A stretch of DNA of 64,000 nucleotides from an uncultured Selenomonadaceae bacterium (GTDB lineage Bacteria > Bacillota > Negativicutes > Selenomonadales > Selenomonadaceae), in the NCBI GenBank assembly GCA_905234175.1, contig CAJOGX010000001.1, forward strand, positions 1 to 64,000, in the 5' to 3' direction. Shown in pieces: positions 10,107 to 20,908 of this stretch. The first letter of the stretch is position 1; the number at the start of each line of letters is the position of its first letter. Made by a program: the position numbers and the translations under genes. The notes beneath the pieces were generated by a model, which did not search any database, was not told the origin of the DNA, and was given only the letters and a program-made list of their open reading frames with translations.

Positions 10107-10818
10107 GCGCCTCACTTGCAGCGATTTTTTCAGCCGCCTGCTTGGATTTGCCAACGCCCGTGCCGAAAATTTCGTCGTTGAGCTTGACGCCGCATTCAAA
10201 AGTTTTGTCGTGCGGCGGGCCGTCCTCGCTGATTTCAAAGTACTCAATCTTAATCGTGTGGTCGGTGCCTTGAATGTATTCCTGCAGCTCGGATTTGTAA
10301 TTCGGCTCGACCTTGCCAATTTTGACATTTTTAAATTCGGTCGCGAGCTGACGCCAGACGTACTCCCGCGCGACTTCCCAGCCATGGTCAAGGAAAATCG
10401 AGGCGATAACGGCTTCAAAGGCGTCTTCAAGATTCGAGGCGCGTTTTCTGCCGTCGTTAGCCTCTTCGCTTTCGCTCAGCAGGAGCATTCTGCCAATTCC
10501 AAGTTTGTCGGAGAGCTTAGAGAGCGTCGAGCCGCAAACGACATTCGCGCGGGTAACCGTCAATTCGCCCTCGGACAGATTTGGAAAATTTTCGTAGAGA
10601 TGAATACTTGTCGCCAGTTCCAAAAGCGCATCGCCCAGAAATTCCATGCGCTCAAAATTTTCAACGCCTTCGTGTTCCTTCGTGTAGGAAGAGTGCGTCA
10701 GCGCAGTATCCAACAGCGAAATATTTTTAAACTGCACGCCGAGTTTTTCCTGAAACTCTTCAAGAGAGCGGCGGCGTACCGCGTCAATTTTGTGTTCCGT
10801 CATAAATTCAAACCTCAT
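10081..10818 (-). CDS. rnc: Ribonuclease III
   Basis: NFERMEFLGDALLEL motif and C-terminal dsRBD. Confidence 0.96.
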   Translation of the reverse strand: MRFEFMTEHKIDAVRRRSLEEFQEKLGVQFKNISLLDTALTHSSYTKEHEGVENFERMEFLGDALLELATSIHLYENFPNLSEGELTVTRANVVCGSTLSKLSDKLGIGRMLLLSESEEANDGRKRASNLEDAFEAVIASIFLDHGWEVAREYVWRQLATEFKNVKIGKVEPNYKSELQEYIQGTDHTIKIEYFEISEDGPPHDKTFECGVKLNDEIFGTGVGKSKQAAEKIAASEALKKLNVEV

Positions 10819-11413
10819 CCGGCGGCTGCCCGTCGTGCGCCTGCCACTGGCATTCCGTCATTTTGAAATCTGTGAACACCGCCCTGAACGACGAATCTTC
10901 CGGCGAGCACGCGTAAATTCCAAAGCGAATTTTTCCGCCGCCTTTTTGCATGTGACAAATTCGCATTTGCTGAAACTTCACGCCGTCGGTCGAGCATTCA
11001 ACGCGGTAATCGTCTTCGCGGCGGCTGAGCCTGTACCACATAGATTTTGTCGCCGCAGGAATTTCCGTCGTCGCCCAGTCAGAATAGCCGCCGTTCGTCA
11101 CGACGCTGCCGAGGTGCTGAAATTCTTCGTTTTCGTACTCAATCGACGCCTTGAGCCAATTTTCGCTGTCAAGGTACATGACGACGCCGCATTGGTCGAA
11201 GCGGTGGTGACTTTCAGCAAAATCCGTCTTAACTACGAAACTGAAAAATTTCTCGTCAGTTTCCAGCTGAAACGCCGGCGCGGAATCGTTCTGAAAATGG
11301 TAATACGTCCGCTGCCATAAATCCGTATGCGCCTCGGTTACAATTTCCACGCGGTCAGCCGCGACCGTGTAAACTTTCGGCGGGCGCGTCCACTCAAATT
11401 TTTTTAAATCCAT
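10808..11413 (-). CDS. DUF1349 (ConA-like) domain protein
   Basis: 201 aa; DFAESHHRFDQCGVVMYLDSENWLKASIEYENEEFQHLGSVVTNGGYSDWATT. Confidence 0.75.
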   Translation of the reverse strand: MDLKKFEWTRPPKVYTVAADRVEIVTEAHTDLWQRTYYHFQNDSAPAFQLETDEKFFSFVVKTDFAESHHRFDQCGVVMYLDSENWLKASIEYENEEFQHLGSVVTNGGYSDWATTEIPAATKSMWYRLSRREDDYRVECSTDGVKFQQMRICHMQKGGGKIRFGIYACSPEDSSFRAVFTDFKMTECQWQAHDGQPPDEV

Positions 11414-11414
11414 T

Positions 11415-12659
11415 TCAATCCTCCACTTTTTTCAGCGCAATGCACGCGTTGTGCCCGCCGAATCCGAAGGAATTGGAAATTGCAACGCGGACATTCTGTG
11501 CGCGGGAATGATTCGGCACGTAGTCAAGGTCTAAGCCTTCGTCGGGCGTCTCGTAGTTAATCGTCGGCGGAATAATTCCCTGGTCGATAGCGAAAGCCGT
11601 CGCAATGACTTCAACGCCGCCAGCCGCGCCGAGCATGTGCCCCGTCATGGACTTCGTGGAGGAAACCGCCAGCTTGCGGGCGTGGTCGCCGAAAACTTTT
11701 TTAATCGCCAGAGTTTCACTGAGGTCGTTGTAGTGAGTGGAAGTTCCGTGCGCGTTGATATAGTCGACTTCCTCCGGCCTGAGCCCCGCGTTGTCAAGGG
11801 CGAGCTGCATACATTTCGCCTGGTATTCGCCGTCGGGCGCAGGCGTCGTGACATGGTAAGCGTCGTCGTTCCTGCCGTAGCCGACAACTTCCGCGTAAAT
11901 GTGCGCGCCGCGAGCCTTAGCGTGCTCAAGCGTTTCCAGCAGGACAATTCCGGCGCCTTCGCCCATAATAAAGCCGCTGCGGTTTTTGTCGAAAGGGCGC
12001 GACGCGTGAGCCGGATCATCATTATGATCCATGCACAGCGCCTTCATCGAGGCAAAACCTGCGACGCCCGCCTGAGAAACTGCCGCCTCGGTGCCGCCAG
12101 CGAACATCATGTCGGTTTCGCCGCTTTGAACTGACAGAAACGCATTGCCAATCGCATTCGCACTGCTCGCGCAGGCGGTTACGACGCATTCGCTCGGCCC
12201 GTGAATTTTCAGCGCGATAGAAATTTGTCCAGGCGCCATGTTCGCAATGACCATCGGAATAAAAAACGGACTGACCTTAGACGGACCCTTATCAAAAAGT
12301 TTCTGGTACTGCACATGGAGCGTTTGCATTCCGCCAATCCCGTTGCCAATGAAAATCCCAATGCGGTCGCGATTTTCAGCGTCAAGGTCGAGTTTGGAAT
12401 CAGCCAGCGCCAGTTTAGCTGCGGCAATGGCAAGCTGCGTGTACCTGTCCATTCGCTTGGTCTCTTTCTTGTCAATAAAATCCTCAGGATTGAAATCCAG
12501 AACTTCGCCGGCAATCTGGCAGGCGTATTCCGTCGGGTCGAATCCCTCAATCCTTGCGATACCGTTCCTGCCTTCCCTCAGCCCCGCGAAAAATTTTTCC
12601 TTGCCAATTCCAATCGGCGTCACCGCGCCCAGCCCAGTTATCACCACTCGATTTTTCAT
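11415..12659 (-). CDS. fabF: Beta-ketoacyl-ACP synthase II
   Basis: VVITGLGAVTPIG...VVTACASSANAIG...NAHGTSTHYND...MTGHMLGAAGG. Confidence 0.96.
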   Translation of the reverse strand: MKNRVVITGLGAVTPIGIGKEKFFAGLREGRNGIARIEGFDPTEYACQIAGEVLDFNPEDFIDKKETKRMDRYTQLAIAAAKLALADSKLDLDAENRDRIGIFIGNGIGGMQTLHVQYQKLFDKGPSKVSPFFIPMVIANMAPGQISIALKIHGPSECVVTACASSANAIGNAFLSVQSGETDMMFAGGTEAAVSQAGVAGFASMKALCMDHNDDPAHASRPFDKNRSGFIMGEGAGIVLLETLEHAKARGAHIYAEVVGYGRNDDAYHVTTPAPDGEYQAKCMQLALDNAGLRPEEVDYINAHGTSTHYNDLSETLAIKKVFGDHARKLAVSSTKSMTGHMLGAAGGVEVIATAFAIDQGIIPPTINYETPDEGLDLDYVPNHSRAQNVRVAISNSFGFGGHNACIALKKVED

Positions 12660-12660
12660 T

Positions 12661-13623
12661 TCAGACGCTCCCTTCGCTGCCGTAAATTTCCTCCGCCTCG
12701 CTCACGAGCTGGCTCACAATTTCCTTAACCGGCAAAATTTTTTCGATTCGCGGCATATATTCTCCGGTGAAAACTAAGCCGGTCTCAATGTCGCCCTGTT
12801 GCGCCCGCATCAACGCTCGAACGATACAGAAATTGTGCTTGCACGCCTTCAGGCACGAGTCGCAAATTTTCGGCGGAACCGGCCCCGCCATGACGCGCTT
12901 TGAAAACGGCGTCCGTACCGCACGGCCAGGCAATCCGACAGGACTTTGAATCACGACGACATCTTCCGGCTGCGACTTCAGATAATATTCCTTAAGCGAA
13001 GGCGCCGCGTTCGATTCGACGCTCGCCGCAAACCTTGAGCCCAGCTGTACGCCGTTCGCCCCCATTTTCAGCATTTCCACAATATCCCTGCCGCTTAAAA
13101 CGCCGCCCGCCGCTATCACCGGAATTTTCACCGCCGCGCGTATCGGCTCAATCAGCTCACGAACTGAAATATCCGTTCCCAAATGCCCGCCGGCTTCCTT
13201 GCCCTCCACGACGATTGCCGCCGCGCCCAGCTTCTCCGAAATTTTTGCCAGCTTCACCGACGACACGATTGGCACGATTGGCGTTCCAGATTCCTTGCCC
13301 CACGCGAAAATATCACGCGAAAACCCCGCGCCCGCCACGATTAAATCTATTCCCACGTCCATTGCCGTCCGCACTACGCCCGCGAAGTCCGACGCCGCCA
13401 CCATGATATTTATCCCGACAACGCCGTCCGTCAGTGCCCGCGCCAGCTTTATTTCGTAGCGCAATTCGGGGTGCGTCATTCCCGACGCCGCGATTAATCC
13501 TATTCCGCCCTCGTTCGCAACCGCTGACGCCAGCCGCGCCGTTGAAAGCCGTATCGCCATTCCGCCCTGTACTATCGGGATTTTCGCAACCTTGTTTCCA
13601 ATTCTCAGTTCCGGAAGTTTCAC
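12661..13623 (-). CDS. fabK: Enoyl-ACP reductase FabK / nitronate monooxygenase family
   Basis: IPIVQGGMAIRLSTARLASAVANEGGIGLIAA; fab cluster context. Confidence 0.85.
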   Translation of the reverse strand: MKLPELRIGNKVAKIPIVQGGMAIRLSTARLASAVANEGGIGLIAASGMTHPELRYEIKLARALTDGVVGINIMVAASDFAGVVRTAMDVGIDLIVAGAGFSRDIFAWGKESGTPIVPIVSSVKLAKISEKLGAAAIVVEGKEAGGHLGTDISVRELIEPIRAAVKIPVIAAGGVLSGRDIVEMLKMGANGVQLGSRFAASVESNAAPSLKEYYLKSQPEDVVVIQSPVGLPGRAVRTPFSKRVMAGPVPPKICDSCLKACKHNFCIVRALMRAQQGDIETGLVFTGEYMPRIEKILPVKEIVSQLVSEAEEIYGSEGSV

Positions 13624-13704
13624 CGAATCACCTCCGCTTTAAAAAATCCCGCGAAGAATTTTCAACTTCACGGGATAGATTTTTGTCACTGTATGCAAGC
13701 CGGT

Positions 13705-13944
13705 TTACTGTTGCGCCTCTATGTACTTCACAACGTCTTCCACGGTCTTGATTTTTTCGGCCTTCTCGTCGGGAATTTCGATATTGAACGCCTCCTCGAA
13801 CGCCATAATCAGTTCGACAATGTCCAGCGAATCCGCGCCGAGGTCGTCCACGAAAGTTGAAGTCATCTGCACTTCGTCCGCCTCTACGCCGAGTTGCTCC
13901 ACGACGATTTTTTTCACCTGCTCAAATGTTGACACCCAGGTCAC
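13705..13944 (-). CDS. acpP: Acyl carrier protein
   Basis: [27 protein letters not shown]. Confidence 0.96.
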   Translation of the reverse strand: MTWVSTFEQVKKIVVEQLGVEADEVQMTSTFVDDLGADSLDIVELIMAFEEAFNIEIPDEKAEKIKTVEDVVKYIEAQQ

Positions 13945-13962
13945 CCCCTTTCAAAATCGCGC

Positions 13963-14724
13963 TCACATTGCCAGCCCGCCGTCAACATTTATGACCTGAC
14001 CGGTAATGTACGCCGCCTGCTCTGATACCAGGAACGCCACGAGATTCGCAACGTCTTCGGGAGCGCCTGCTCTCCCCATTGGTATTTGCTCCAACATTTC
14101 AGTTTTAATTTTTTCGGAAACCGCCGCCGTCATATCCGTGCCAATAAACCCTGGCGCGACCGCGTTCACGGTTACCCCGCGCGACGCCAGTTCCTTCGCG
14201 GCAGATTTCGTAAAGCCGATAATCCCCGCCTTCGCCGCCGCGTAATTAGCCTGGCTGACATTCCCCGTCAACCCGACGACCGAACTCATATTAATAATCC
14301 GCCCGCCGCGCTGTTTCATCATGATTCGCGTGACGGCCTTCGTGCAGTTGAATACGCCCTTGAGATTCGTGGCGATAACCGCGTCGAAGTCAGCCTCGCT
14401 CATTTTTATCAGCAGATTGTCGCGGGTAATTCCGGCGTTGTTCACCAGAATATCCAGCCTGCCCCACGCGTCGACGATTTTTTTGACGATTTCGCTGACC
14501 GTCTCGAAGTTGGAAACGTCGCCCTGCACGAGCATAGCCTCGCCGCCGAGCGCTTCAATTTCCGCCTGAACTTCCTGCGCCTTAGCAAGGTTTCCAGCAA
14601 AATTTACAGCAACTTTCGCGCCGCCGTCTGCCAGTTTAAGCGCAACCGCACGACCAATTCCGCGCGAACCGCCCGTAACCAGCACCGTCTTTCCAGCCAG
14701 ATACTTCCCAAAAACTTCGACCAT
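13963..14724 (-). CDS. fabG: 3-oxoacyl-ACP reductase
   Basis: VTGGSRGIGRAVALKLADGG...YAAAKAGIIGFTKSAAKELASRGVTVNAVAPGFI. Confidence 0.96.
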   Translation of the reverse strand: MVEVFGKYLAGKTVLVTGGSRGIGRAVALKLADGGAKVAVNFAGNLAKAQEVQAEIEALGGEAMLVQGDVSNFETVSEIVKKIVDAWGRLDILVNNAGITRDNLLIKMSEADFDAVIATNLKGVFNCTKAVTRIMMKQRGGRIINMSSVVGLTGNVSQANYAAAKAGIIGFTKSAAKELASRGVTVNAVAPGFIGTDMTAAVSEKIKTEMLEQIPMGRAGAPEDVANLVAFLVSEQAAYITGQVINVDGGLAM

Positions 14725-14781
14725 TCCGCGTCAGCCTCCCGCGAAAATATATCACAAACTAATCGCGCTGTCTACAAAAAT

Positions 14782-15126
14782 TCAAACGAGCTCCATCAAA
14801 ACCATTGGCGCAGCGTCGCCACGGCGCGGACCAAGTTTCAAAATGCGCGTATAACCGCCCGCCCTGTCACCGTACTTTTCGGGAGCTTCCTCAAAAACTT
14901 TGTGCACAACGTCCACGTCCGCAACCGCCTGAATTGCAAGACGCCGCGCGCTGAGATCCCCGCGTTTCGCCAGCGTGATAACTTTGTCAGCGAATTTGCG
15001 CAGTTCCTTAGCCTTCGCTTCGGTCGTTTCAATCCGCCCGTGAGTAAAAAATGCGGCGAGGAGACTCTTGAACACGGCCTTACGCGCGCCGGAGTTCCTG
15101 CCGAGCCTTCTATAACTCATCTTCAA
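14782..15126 (-). CDS. rplQ: 50S ribosomal protein L17
   Basis: MSYRRLGRNSGARKAVFKSL...; position after rpoA. Confidence 0.96.
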   Translation of the reverse strand: MKMSYRRLGRNSGARKAVFKSLLAAFFTHGRIETTEAKAKELRKFADKVITLAKRGDLSARRLAIQAVADVDVVHKVFEEAPEKYGDRAGGYTRILKLGPRRGDAAPMVLMELV

Positions 15127-15141
15127 ATCCTCTCTTCAAAC

Positions 15142-16191
15142 TTATTCTTCCGGTATGTTGAGACTCGGCTTAAGCGACAAGCCGTAATCATTCAGTTTCT
15201 TCTTGACTTCCTCGAGCGACTTGCGCCCAAGGTTGCGAACCTTCATCATATCTTCTTCCGTCCGCGAAACGAGGTCGCCAACGACGCTGATTCCCGCGCG
15301 CTTGAGGCAGTTGAAAGAGCGTACCGACAAATCCAGGTCCTCAATCGTCATATCAAGAATGTGCTTTTCCTTGTCGACCGGCGGCGCCGACGGCTGCTGC
15401 TCAACACTCGCTTCAAAATCAAGTTTCAATTCGTCGCCGAAATTTTCCTCGTCGTCATTTTTTGCGTCGTCGTCAATCAGCGTTTCGGGAACTATCGCTT
15501 CCATGTCCTGGAAAAGTTTCAAGTGATCTGTGAGAATTTCCGACGCCTTGGAAACCGCCTCGTCCGAGCGAATCGTGCCGTTCGTCCAAACTTCCAGAAC
15601 CAGCTTATCGTAGTCCATGACGTTGCCAACGCGCGTGTCCTGCACTTCGTACTTGACGCGCTGAACCGGCGAGAAAATTGAATCAATAGGAATTGTGCCG
15701 ATAGCGTCATCGACCTTTTTGTTTTTCTCCGCAGAAACGTAGCCGTAGCCGCGCTCAACCGTCATTTCAATCCGCAGATTTCCCTTTTCGTTGAGCGTCG
15801 CAATGTGCAGCCTGGGATTTTTAACCTCAACGTCCGCGTCGCAAATAATATCCGCGCCTGTGACTTCCCTGACAACGCCCTTTTCGCCGTCCACGTCAAT
15901 TCTGATTGTGTGCGGCTCGTCGCCGTCCATTTTAAGGCAGAGCTGTTTGATATTCAGAACGATATTCGTAACGTCTTCGCGCACGCCTGGAATAGTTGAA
16001 AATTCGTGGAGAACGCCGTCGACTTTTATTGACGTGACAGCCGCGCCTTCCAGCGAGGAAAGGAGCATTCGCCTGAGCCCGTTGCCAATCGTGTGCCCGT
16101 AGCCAGGGTGCAGCGGCTCGCAGATAAACTTTCCGTAGCGCCCGTCCGCGCTCATTTCCTCTATTTCGATTTTCGTTTCAATGTCTGTCAT
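15142..16191 (-). CDS. rpoA: DNA-directed RNA polymerase alpha subunit
   Basis: [31 protein letters not shown] and alpha-CTD. Confidence 0.97.
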   Translation of the reverse strand: MTDIETKIEIEEMSADGRYGKFICEPLHPGYGHTIGNGLRRMLLSSLEGAAVTSIKVDGVLHEFSTIPGVREDVTNIVLNIKQLCLKMDGDEPHTIRIDVDGEKGVVREVTGADIICDADVEVKNPRLHIATLNEKGNLRIEMTVERGYGYVSAEKNKKVDDAIGTIPIDSIFSPVQRVKYEVQDTRVGNVMDYDKLVLEVWTNGTIRSDEAVSKASEILTDHLKLFQDMEAIVPETLIDDDAKNDDEENFGDELKLDFEASVEQQPSAPPVDKEKHILDMTIEDLDLSVRSFNCLKRAGISVVGDLVSRTEEDMMKVRNLGRKSLEEVKKKLNDYGLSLKPSLNIPEE

Positions 16192-16241
16192 TTAAGCATA
16201 AACCTCCTGCCGGTGTCGATAAAAATCACGACGGCAGTTTT

Positions 16242-16835
16242 TTACCTGGAGTACAACTCAACGATAGACTGTTCATTAACGGGAACGTCAATTTCATCGC
16301 GGCTGGGGAATCTGACAACACTGCCCTTAAGATTCGCCTGGTCGGACTCAAGCCACGCCGGCGCGCTGAGGGCGTTGTTCGTTTCCTTCATCATCTTGAA
16401 AAATTCGTTGCTCTGGCTTTTTTCACAGACTTCAATCGTGTCGCCGACTTTAATCAGTGCGGACGGAATGTCGACGCGCTTGCCGTTCACGGTAATGTGG
16501 CCGTGGCGGACAATCTGGCGCGCCTGCCTGCGCGTATTCGCAAAGCCGAGACGGAAAACCACGTTGTCAATGCGGCGCTCCAAAAGCAGCAAAAGATTTT
16601 CGCCCGTAACGCCAGGCATCGTCTTCGCCTTTTCGTAGTAGTTGCGGAACTGGCGCTCCAGCACGCCGTAAATGAATTTCGCCTTCTGTTTTTCCTTGAG
16701 CTGTAAACCGTACTCGCTGACTTTCCGCACCACGCGCTGAGCCTTGCGTTTGGACTGGCGCGCGCGGCCGAGGAAGCTGGGCTCAATTCCGAGCGAGCGG
16801 CAGCGTTTCAAAGCCGGTACTCTATCTATCGCCAT
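16242..16835 (-). CDS. rpsD: 30S ribosomal protein S4
   Basis: S4 domain [31 protein letters not shown]. Confidence 0.97.
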   Translation of the reverse strand: MAIDRVPALKRCRSLGIEPSFLGRARQSKRKAQRVVRKVSEYGLQLKEKQKAKFIYGVLERQFRNYYEKAKTMPGVTGENLLLLLERRIDNVVFRLGFANTRRQARQIVRHGHITVNGKRVDIPSALIKVGDTIEVCEKSQSNEFFKMMKETNNALSAPAWLESDQANLKGSVVRFPSRDEIDVPVNEQSIVELYSR

Positions 16836-16853
16836 AAAATCTTTGCACCTCCA

Positions 16854-17246
16854 TTATACTCTTCTGCGCTTGGGCGGACGGCAGCCGTTGTGCGGAATCG
16901 GCGTCACGTCTTTAATCATGTTGACTTCCAGCCCCGTCGCCTGCAGGGAGCGGATAGCCGCCTCACGCCCCGCGCCAGGACCTTTAACGTAAACTTCCAC
17001 CTGCTTAAGGCCGTGCTCCATTGCCGCCTTAGCCGCAGTTTCTGCCGCCTGCTGCGCCGCAAAGGGCGTGCTCTTACGCGAACCGCGAAAGCCCAGACCG
17101 CCCGCCGACGCCCATGAAAGTGCATTGCCGCTCTTGTCGGTTATCGTGACGATTGTATTGTTAAACGTGGAACTGATATGCGCCACGCCGTATTCTATGT
17201 TCTTGCGGACTTTTTTCTTGGAACGAACCGTTCTCTTAGTTGCCAC
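16854..17246 (-). CDS. rpsK: 30S ribosomal protein S11
   Basis: [30 protein letters not shown]. Confidence 0.97.
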   Translation of the reverse strand: MATKRTVRSKKKVRKNIEYGVAHISSTFNNTIVTITDKSGNALSWASAGGLGFRGSRKSTPFAAQQAAETAAKAAMEHGLKQVEVYVKGPGAGREAAIRSLQATGLEVNMIKDVTPIPHNGCRPPKRRRV

Positions 17247-17262
17247 AGATTTTGCCTCCTAA

Positions 17263-17634
17263 CTACTCTTTCTTCTTGCCCTGGACGAGTTTCTTCGGAC
17301 CCTTGCGCGTGCGAGCGTTGTTTTTCGTATTCTGTCCACGAACCGGAAGACCGAGACGGTGGCGGCGTCCGCGATAGCAGCCAATATCAATGAGTCGCTT
17401 GATGTCCATCTGAACGTCGCGGCGAAGGTCGCCCTCCACTACGTAATTGTGGTCGATGGCATCACGAAGCTTAACAACTTCGTCATCCGTGAGATCCTTC
17501 GTGCGGGTATCGGGATTGACGCCCGTCATCTCCAATATTTTCTGCGACGTCGGAAGTCCAATTCCATAAATGTACGTCAACGCGTATTCGATTCTCTTAT
17601 CACGTGGCAAATCTACACCGGCTATACGTGCCAT
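17263..17634 (-). CDS. rpsM: 30S ribosomal protein S13
   Basis: [26 protein letters not shown]. Confidence 0.97.
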   Translation of the reverse strand: MARIAGVDLPRDKRIEYALTYIYGIGLPTSQKILEMTGVNPDTRTKDLTDDEVVKLRDAIDHNYVVEGDLRRDVQMDIKRLIDIGCYRGRRHRLGLPVRGQNTKNNARTRKGPKKLVQGKKKE

Positions 17635-17658
17635 AAATTTTTCACCTCCTCAAAAAAA

Positions 17659-17772
17659 TTATCCCTGACGCTGTTTGTGCTTGGGATTTTCACAAATGAC
17701 CATGACGCGACCTTTGCGCTTGATGATTTTGCATTTGTCGCAAAGACGCTTGACTGACGGCTTAACTTTCAA
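17659..17772 (-). CDS. rpmJ: 50S ribosomal protein L36 (37 aa, TTG start; absent from ORF track)
   Basis: Manual translation: (M)[36 protein letters not shown]. Confidence 0.95.
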   Translation of the reverse strand: MKVKPSVKRLCDKCKIIKRKGRVMVICENPKHKQRQG

Positions 17773-17836
17773 AATTACCGCCTCCTCTTGACGAATTACT
17801 AATTTACCATATTTTCCCGCCGCTGTCTAGCATTTT

Positions 17837-18055
17837 TTATTTAAAACGATAGGTAATTCTTCCGCGCGTCAAATCGTACGGCGTGAGCTCAATCGTCACC
17901 TTGTCGCCTGGCAAAATTCGGATAAAGTTCATTCTGATTTTGCCGGAAACGTGCGCCAGTACCGTGTGCCCGTTTTCAAGCTGAACCTGGAACATTGCGT
18001 TCGGCAGCGCCTCCAGAACTTTGCCTTCCACTTCGATTACGTCCTGTTTCGACAT
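17837..18055 (-). CDS. infA: Translation initiation factor IF-1
   Basis: [51 protein letters not shown]. Confidence 0.97.
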   Translation of the reverse strand: MSKQDVIEVEGKVLEALPNAMFQVQLENGHTVLAHVSGKIRMNFIRILPGDKVTIELTPYDLTRGRITYRFK

Positions 18056-18065
18056 GGCTGTTACC

Positions 18066-18719
18066 TCAATCCTGCACCGCGCTCAAGACGCGCACGAGTT
18101 CCTCGGTGACCTTCGCGATTGGCTGTCTGCCGTCAATTTCCGTGTAAACGCCGGCTTTTTTGTAGTAGTCAATCAGCGGGCGCGTGGATTCTTCGTAGAC
18201 GCTCAGGCGATTTTTCATCGTCGCTTCGTTATCGTCCGCGCGCTGGAAAAGTTCTCCGCCGCAGTTATCGCAGGCGTCAGCCTTTTTCGGCGGATTGAAT
18301 TTCACGTGGTAAGTCGCGCCGCATTTTTTGCAGATTCTGCGCCCGACCGCGCGCTCAATCAGATCTTCAGCCGGAACGTGAATATTCAGCACGCGCGTCA
18401 GTTTCATATTCAAATCGCTGAGAATTTTCGTGAGCGCGTCCGCCTGCTCGACCGTGCGCGGAAAACCGTCCAGAATAAATCCGCCCCTGCAGTCGTCCTT
18501 AGCAAGCCGCTCGCGAACGATACCAATCGTAACTTCGTCAGGAACGAGCGTACCGGCGTCCATGCAGGCCTTAGCCTTCTTACCGAGCTCTGTGCCTTCC
18601 TTGACAGCCGCGCGGAACATGTCGCCCGTCGAAATCTGCGGGATTGAAAATTTCTTAACAAGTTCGGCCGCCTGCGTACCTTTTCCGGCACCAGGAGGTC
18701 CCATAAGTAAAAGCTGCAT
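18066..18719 (-). CDS. adk: Adenylate kinase
   Basis: [17 protein letters not shown]...[10 protein letters not shown] and zinc lid CKKCGATYH. Confidence 0.97.
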   Translation of the reverse strand: MQLLLMGPPGAGKGTQAAELVKKFSIPQISTGDMFRAAVKEGTELGKKAKACMDAGTLVPDEVTIGIVRERLAKDDCRGGFILDGFPRTVEQADALTKILSDLNMKLTRVLNIHVPAEDLIERAVGRRICKKCGATYHVKFNPPKKADACDNCGGELFQRADDNEATMKNRLSVYEESTRPLIDYYKKAGVYTEIDGRQPIAKVTEELVRVLSAVQD

Positions 18720-18726
18720 TGCAGTT

Positions 18727-18984
18727 CCGTTACTGAAAACTTATAAAAAGCTAAAAACTTTTATGTTTCATTCCTGCTTCAACGCGTCCGCTTTGGTCGA
18801 AACTACTTGCGCTGGTATGACGCTCCACAGGCTTAAATTCCCCGCTAACGTACGGGTATGCGCTTAGGATTTTACAGCGACAACGCACACGAGTTACCAA
18901 CCGCAGATCCCAGCGCTTTAAATAACCGCCGAGATTATACATTTGGCATTTTAAGCAGTCAACACAAAAATTTCTCAGTAACGG
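18727..18984 (-). repeat. Ribosomal-operon intergenic element, copy A (secY-adk)
   Basis: CCGTTACTG at 18727-18735; shared core ATTCCTGCTTCAACGCGTCCGC...CGCTCCACAGGCTTAAATTCCCCGCTAACG; distal CAGTAACGG at 18976-18984. Confidence 0.85.
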
Positions 18985-19014
18985 CATTCACCTCCTATTT
19001 TTTAGTGATAGAAA

Positions 19015-20271
19015 TTATTTCATGAAGCCTTCGTAGTGCCGCATAACGACCATCGCTTCGATTTGTTTCATTGTGTGCATTGCGACGCTGACAACGATTA
19101 GCAGCGCCGTTCCGCCGAAGTAAACTCCCTGAATGTTTGTCGCGCCGGCTATCAGATTCGGCAGTACCGCGATAAACGCGAGGAAAACCGAGCCCGCCAG
19201 CGTAAGGCGAGTCAGCACGTGGTCTATGTAATCCGCCGTCGGCTGCCCTGGGCGTATTCCTGGCACGAACCCGCCGTACTTTTTCAGATTCTCCGCCATG
19301 TCCGGAATTTTTATCGTGACCGCCGTGTAGAAGTACGTGAAGAAAATTATCAGCACGACATAAATTGACGTCTGGAGCGGCGTGCCCCACTGCAGATACG
19401 CGGCGATTTGCTTGACCCACGGAGTGTCCACGAACTGCACGACCGTCAGCGGGAACATTAACACGCTCGACGCGAAGATTATCGGAATGACGCCCGCCTG
19501 ATTTACTTTCAGCGGAATGTGGCTCGTGTGTCCGCCGTAAGCTCTCGCTCCGACGACGCGCTTTGCGTAGGTTATCGGAATGCGCCGGTAGCCCGCCTCG
19601 ACGAAAATTACAAATACTATCATTCCAACGGCGATTGCCGCGAAGAGCACGACGCTGAAATAATTTATCGTTCCCGCCTGCAGGTACTGATAGATTGTCC
19701 CAATATTTTTCGGCAGAGCCGCCACGATTCCCGCGAAGATTATCAGCGAAATTCCGTTGCCGACGCCCTGCGCCGTAATTTGCTCGCCAATCCACATGAG
19801 CAGCGTCGTCCCAGCCGTGAGCGTTATCGCGATGATTAAAATATTCACGGGGTTGGGATTTAAAATCGCCGCCTTCAGACCAATCGACATTCCGACGGCC
19901 TGGAAGAACGCAAGCACTACCGTCAGCTGCCGCGTGACGCGCGTAGTTTTCTTGTGCCCTTCCGCGCCTTCCTTTGACCATTGTTCCAGCGTCGGCACGA
20001 CAACCGTCAGCAGTTGCATGATAATCGCCGCGTTGATGTACGGCGTTATGCTCATTGCGAAAATCGAGAATTTGCTGAACGCGCCGCCGGAAAATAAATC
20101 CAGCAGCCCGAACAGGCTCCCGTTGTTGAAAAGCTGCTCAATCGCTGTCGGGTCGACGCCTGGAACCGGAATGTGCGTTCCCATTCTGAACACGGCGAAC
20201 ATTATCAGCGTGAAAATTATCCGCTGGCGCAGTTCAGGGATTTTGACGATGTTTGAAAGTGCGTCGAGCAC
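19015..20271 (-). CDS. secY: Preprotein translocase subunit SecY
   Basis: Polytopic ORF with SecY motifs (FRMGTHIPVPGVDP, GMWYFGG-equivalent region, operon position). Confidence 0.96.
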   Translation of the reverse strand: MLDALSNIVKIPELRQRIIFTLIMFAVFRMGTHIPVPGVDPTAIEQLFNNGSLFGLLDLFSGGAFSKFSIFAMSITPYINAAIIMQLLTVVVPTLEQWSKEGAEGHKKTTRVTRQLTVVLAFFQAVGMSIGLKAAILNPNPVNILIIAITLTAGTTLLMWIGEQITAQGVGNGISLIIFAGIVAALPKNIGTIYQYLQAGTINYFSVVLFAAIAVGMIVFVIFVEAGYRRIPITYAKRVVGARAYGGHTSHIPLKVNQAGVIPIIFASSVLMFPLTVVQFVDTPWVKQIAAYLQWGTPLQTSIYVVLIIFFTYFYTAVTIKIPDMAENLKKYGGFVPGIRPGQPTADYIDHVLTRLTLAGSVFLAFIAVLPNLIAGATNIQGVYFGGTALLIVVSVAMHTMKQIEAMVVMRHYEGFMK

Positions 20272-20272
20272 C

Positions 20273-20713
20273 TCAAATCACCTCAGTTTTACCGCCCGCC
20301 GCCTCGATTTTCTGAACAGCGGATTTGGTAAATCCCTGCGCTCTGACCGTCAATTTCTTCGTGAGTTCGCCGCCGCCGAGGATTCTTATGCCGTCAAGAA
20401 CGTTTTTGAGAATACCGGCTTCGACGAGAGCAACCGCGTCAACTTCGGCGCCGTCGTCAAAACGGTTGAGCGTTTCGACGTTGACTTCGGCGTACTGTTT
20501 CGCCCAGATATTTTTGAAACCGCGCTTGGGAAGACGGCGGTAAATCGGCATCTGCCCGCCTTCAAAGCCAGGACGAACGCCGCCGCCCGCGCGAGCTTTC
20601 TGCCCCTTGTGACCGCGACCGGAAGTTTTGCCGACGCCGGAGCCAGTGCCGCGCCCAACGCGAACTTCCTTCTTGCGCGAACCTTCAGCAGGTTTGAGTT
20701 CATGTAATTTCAT
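20273..20713 (-). CDS. rplO: 50S ribosomal protein L15
   Basis: [41 protein letters not shown]. Confidence 0.97.
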   Translation of the reverse strand: MKLHELKPAEGSRKKEVRVGRGTGSGVGKTSGRGHKGQKARAGGGVRPGFEGGQMPIYRRLPKRGFKNIWAKQYAEVNVETLNRFDDGAEVDAVALVEAGILKNVLDGIRILGGGELTKKLTVRAQGFTKSAVQKIEAAGGKTEVI

Positions 20714-20895
20714 TCCGCGACCTCCTCGACCGTGACAAGGTGCTTGACTTTGAAAATCTGCCCGCGAATTGTCGGGTTGTCCGGCAGAATCGATACCGAG
20801 TTGAGCTTGTGCAAGCCGAGCGCTTTGACCGTTCTTATCTGCGTTTCGGGACGGCTTATCAGGCTGCGCGTCAGTTTTACTTTAAGTTTCGCCAT
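20710..20895 (-). CDS. rpmD: 50S ribosomal protein L30
   Basis: [33 protein letters not shown]. Confidence 0.96.
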   Translation of the reverse strand: MAKLKVKLTRSLISRPETQIRTVKALGLHKLNSVSILPDNPTIRGQIFKVKHLVTVEEVAE

Positions 20896-20908
20896 GATTC
20901 AGCCCTCC

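Noticed and set aside
14086-15681. 531-aa plus-strand ORF across fabG-rplQ-rpoA
   Set aside because: Fully antisense to clear housekeeping genes; an artefact of codon bias leaving antisense frames open.
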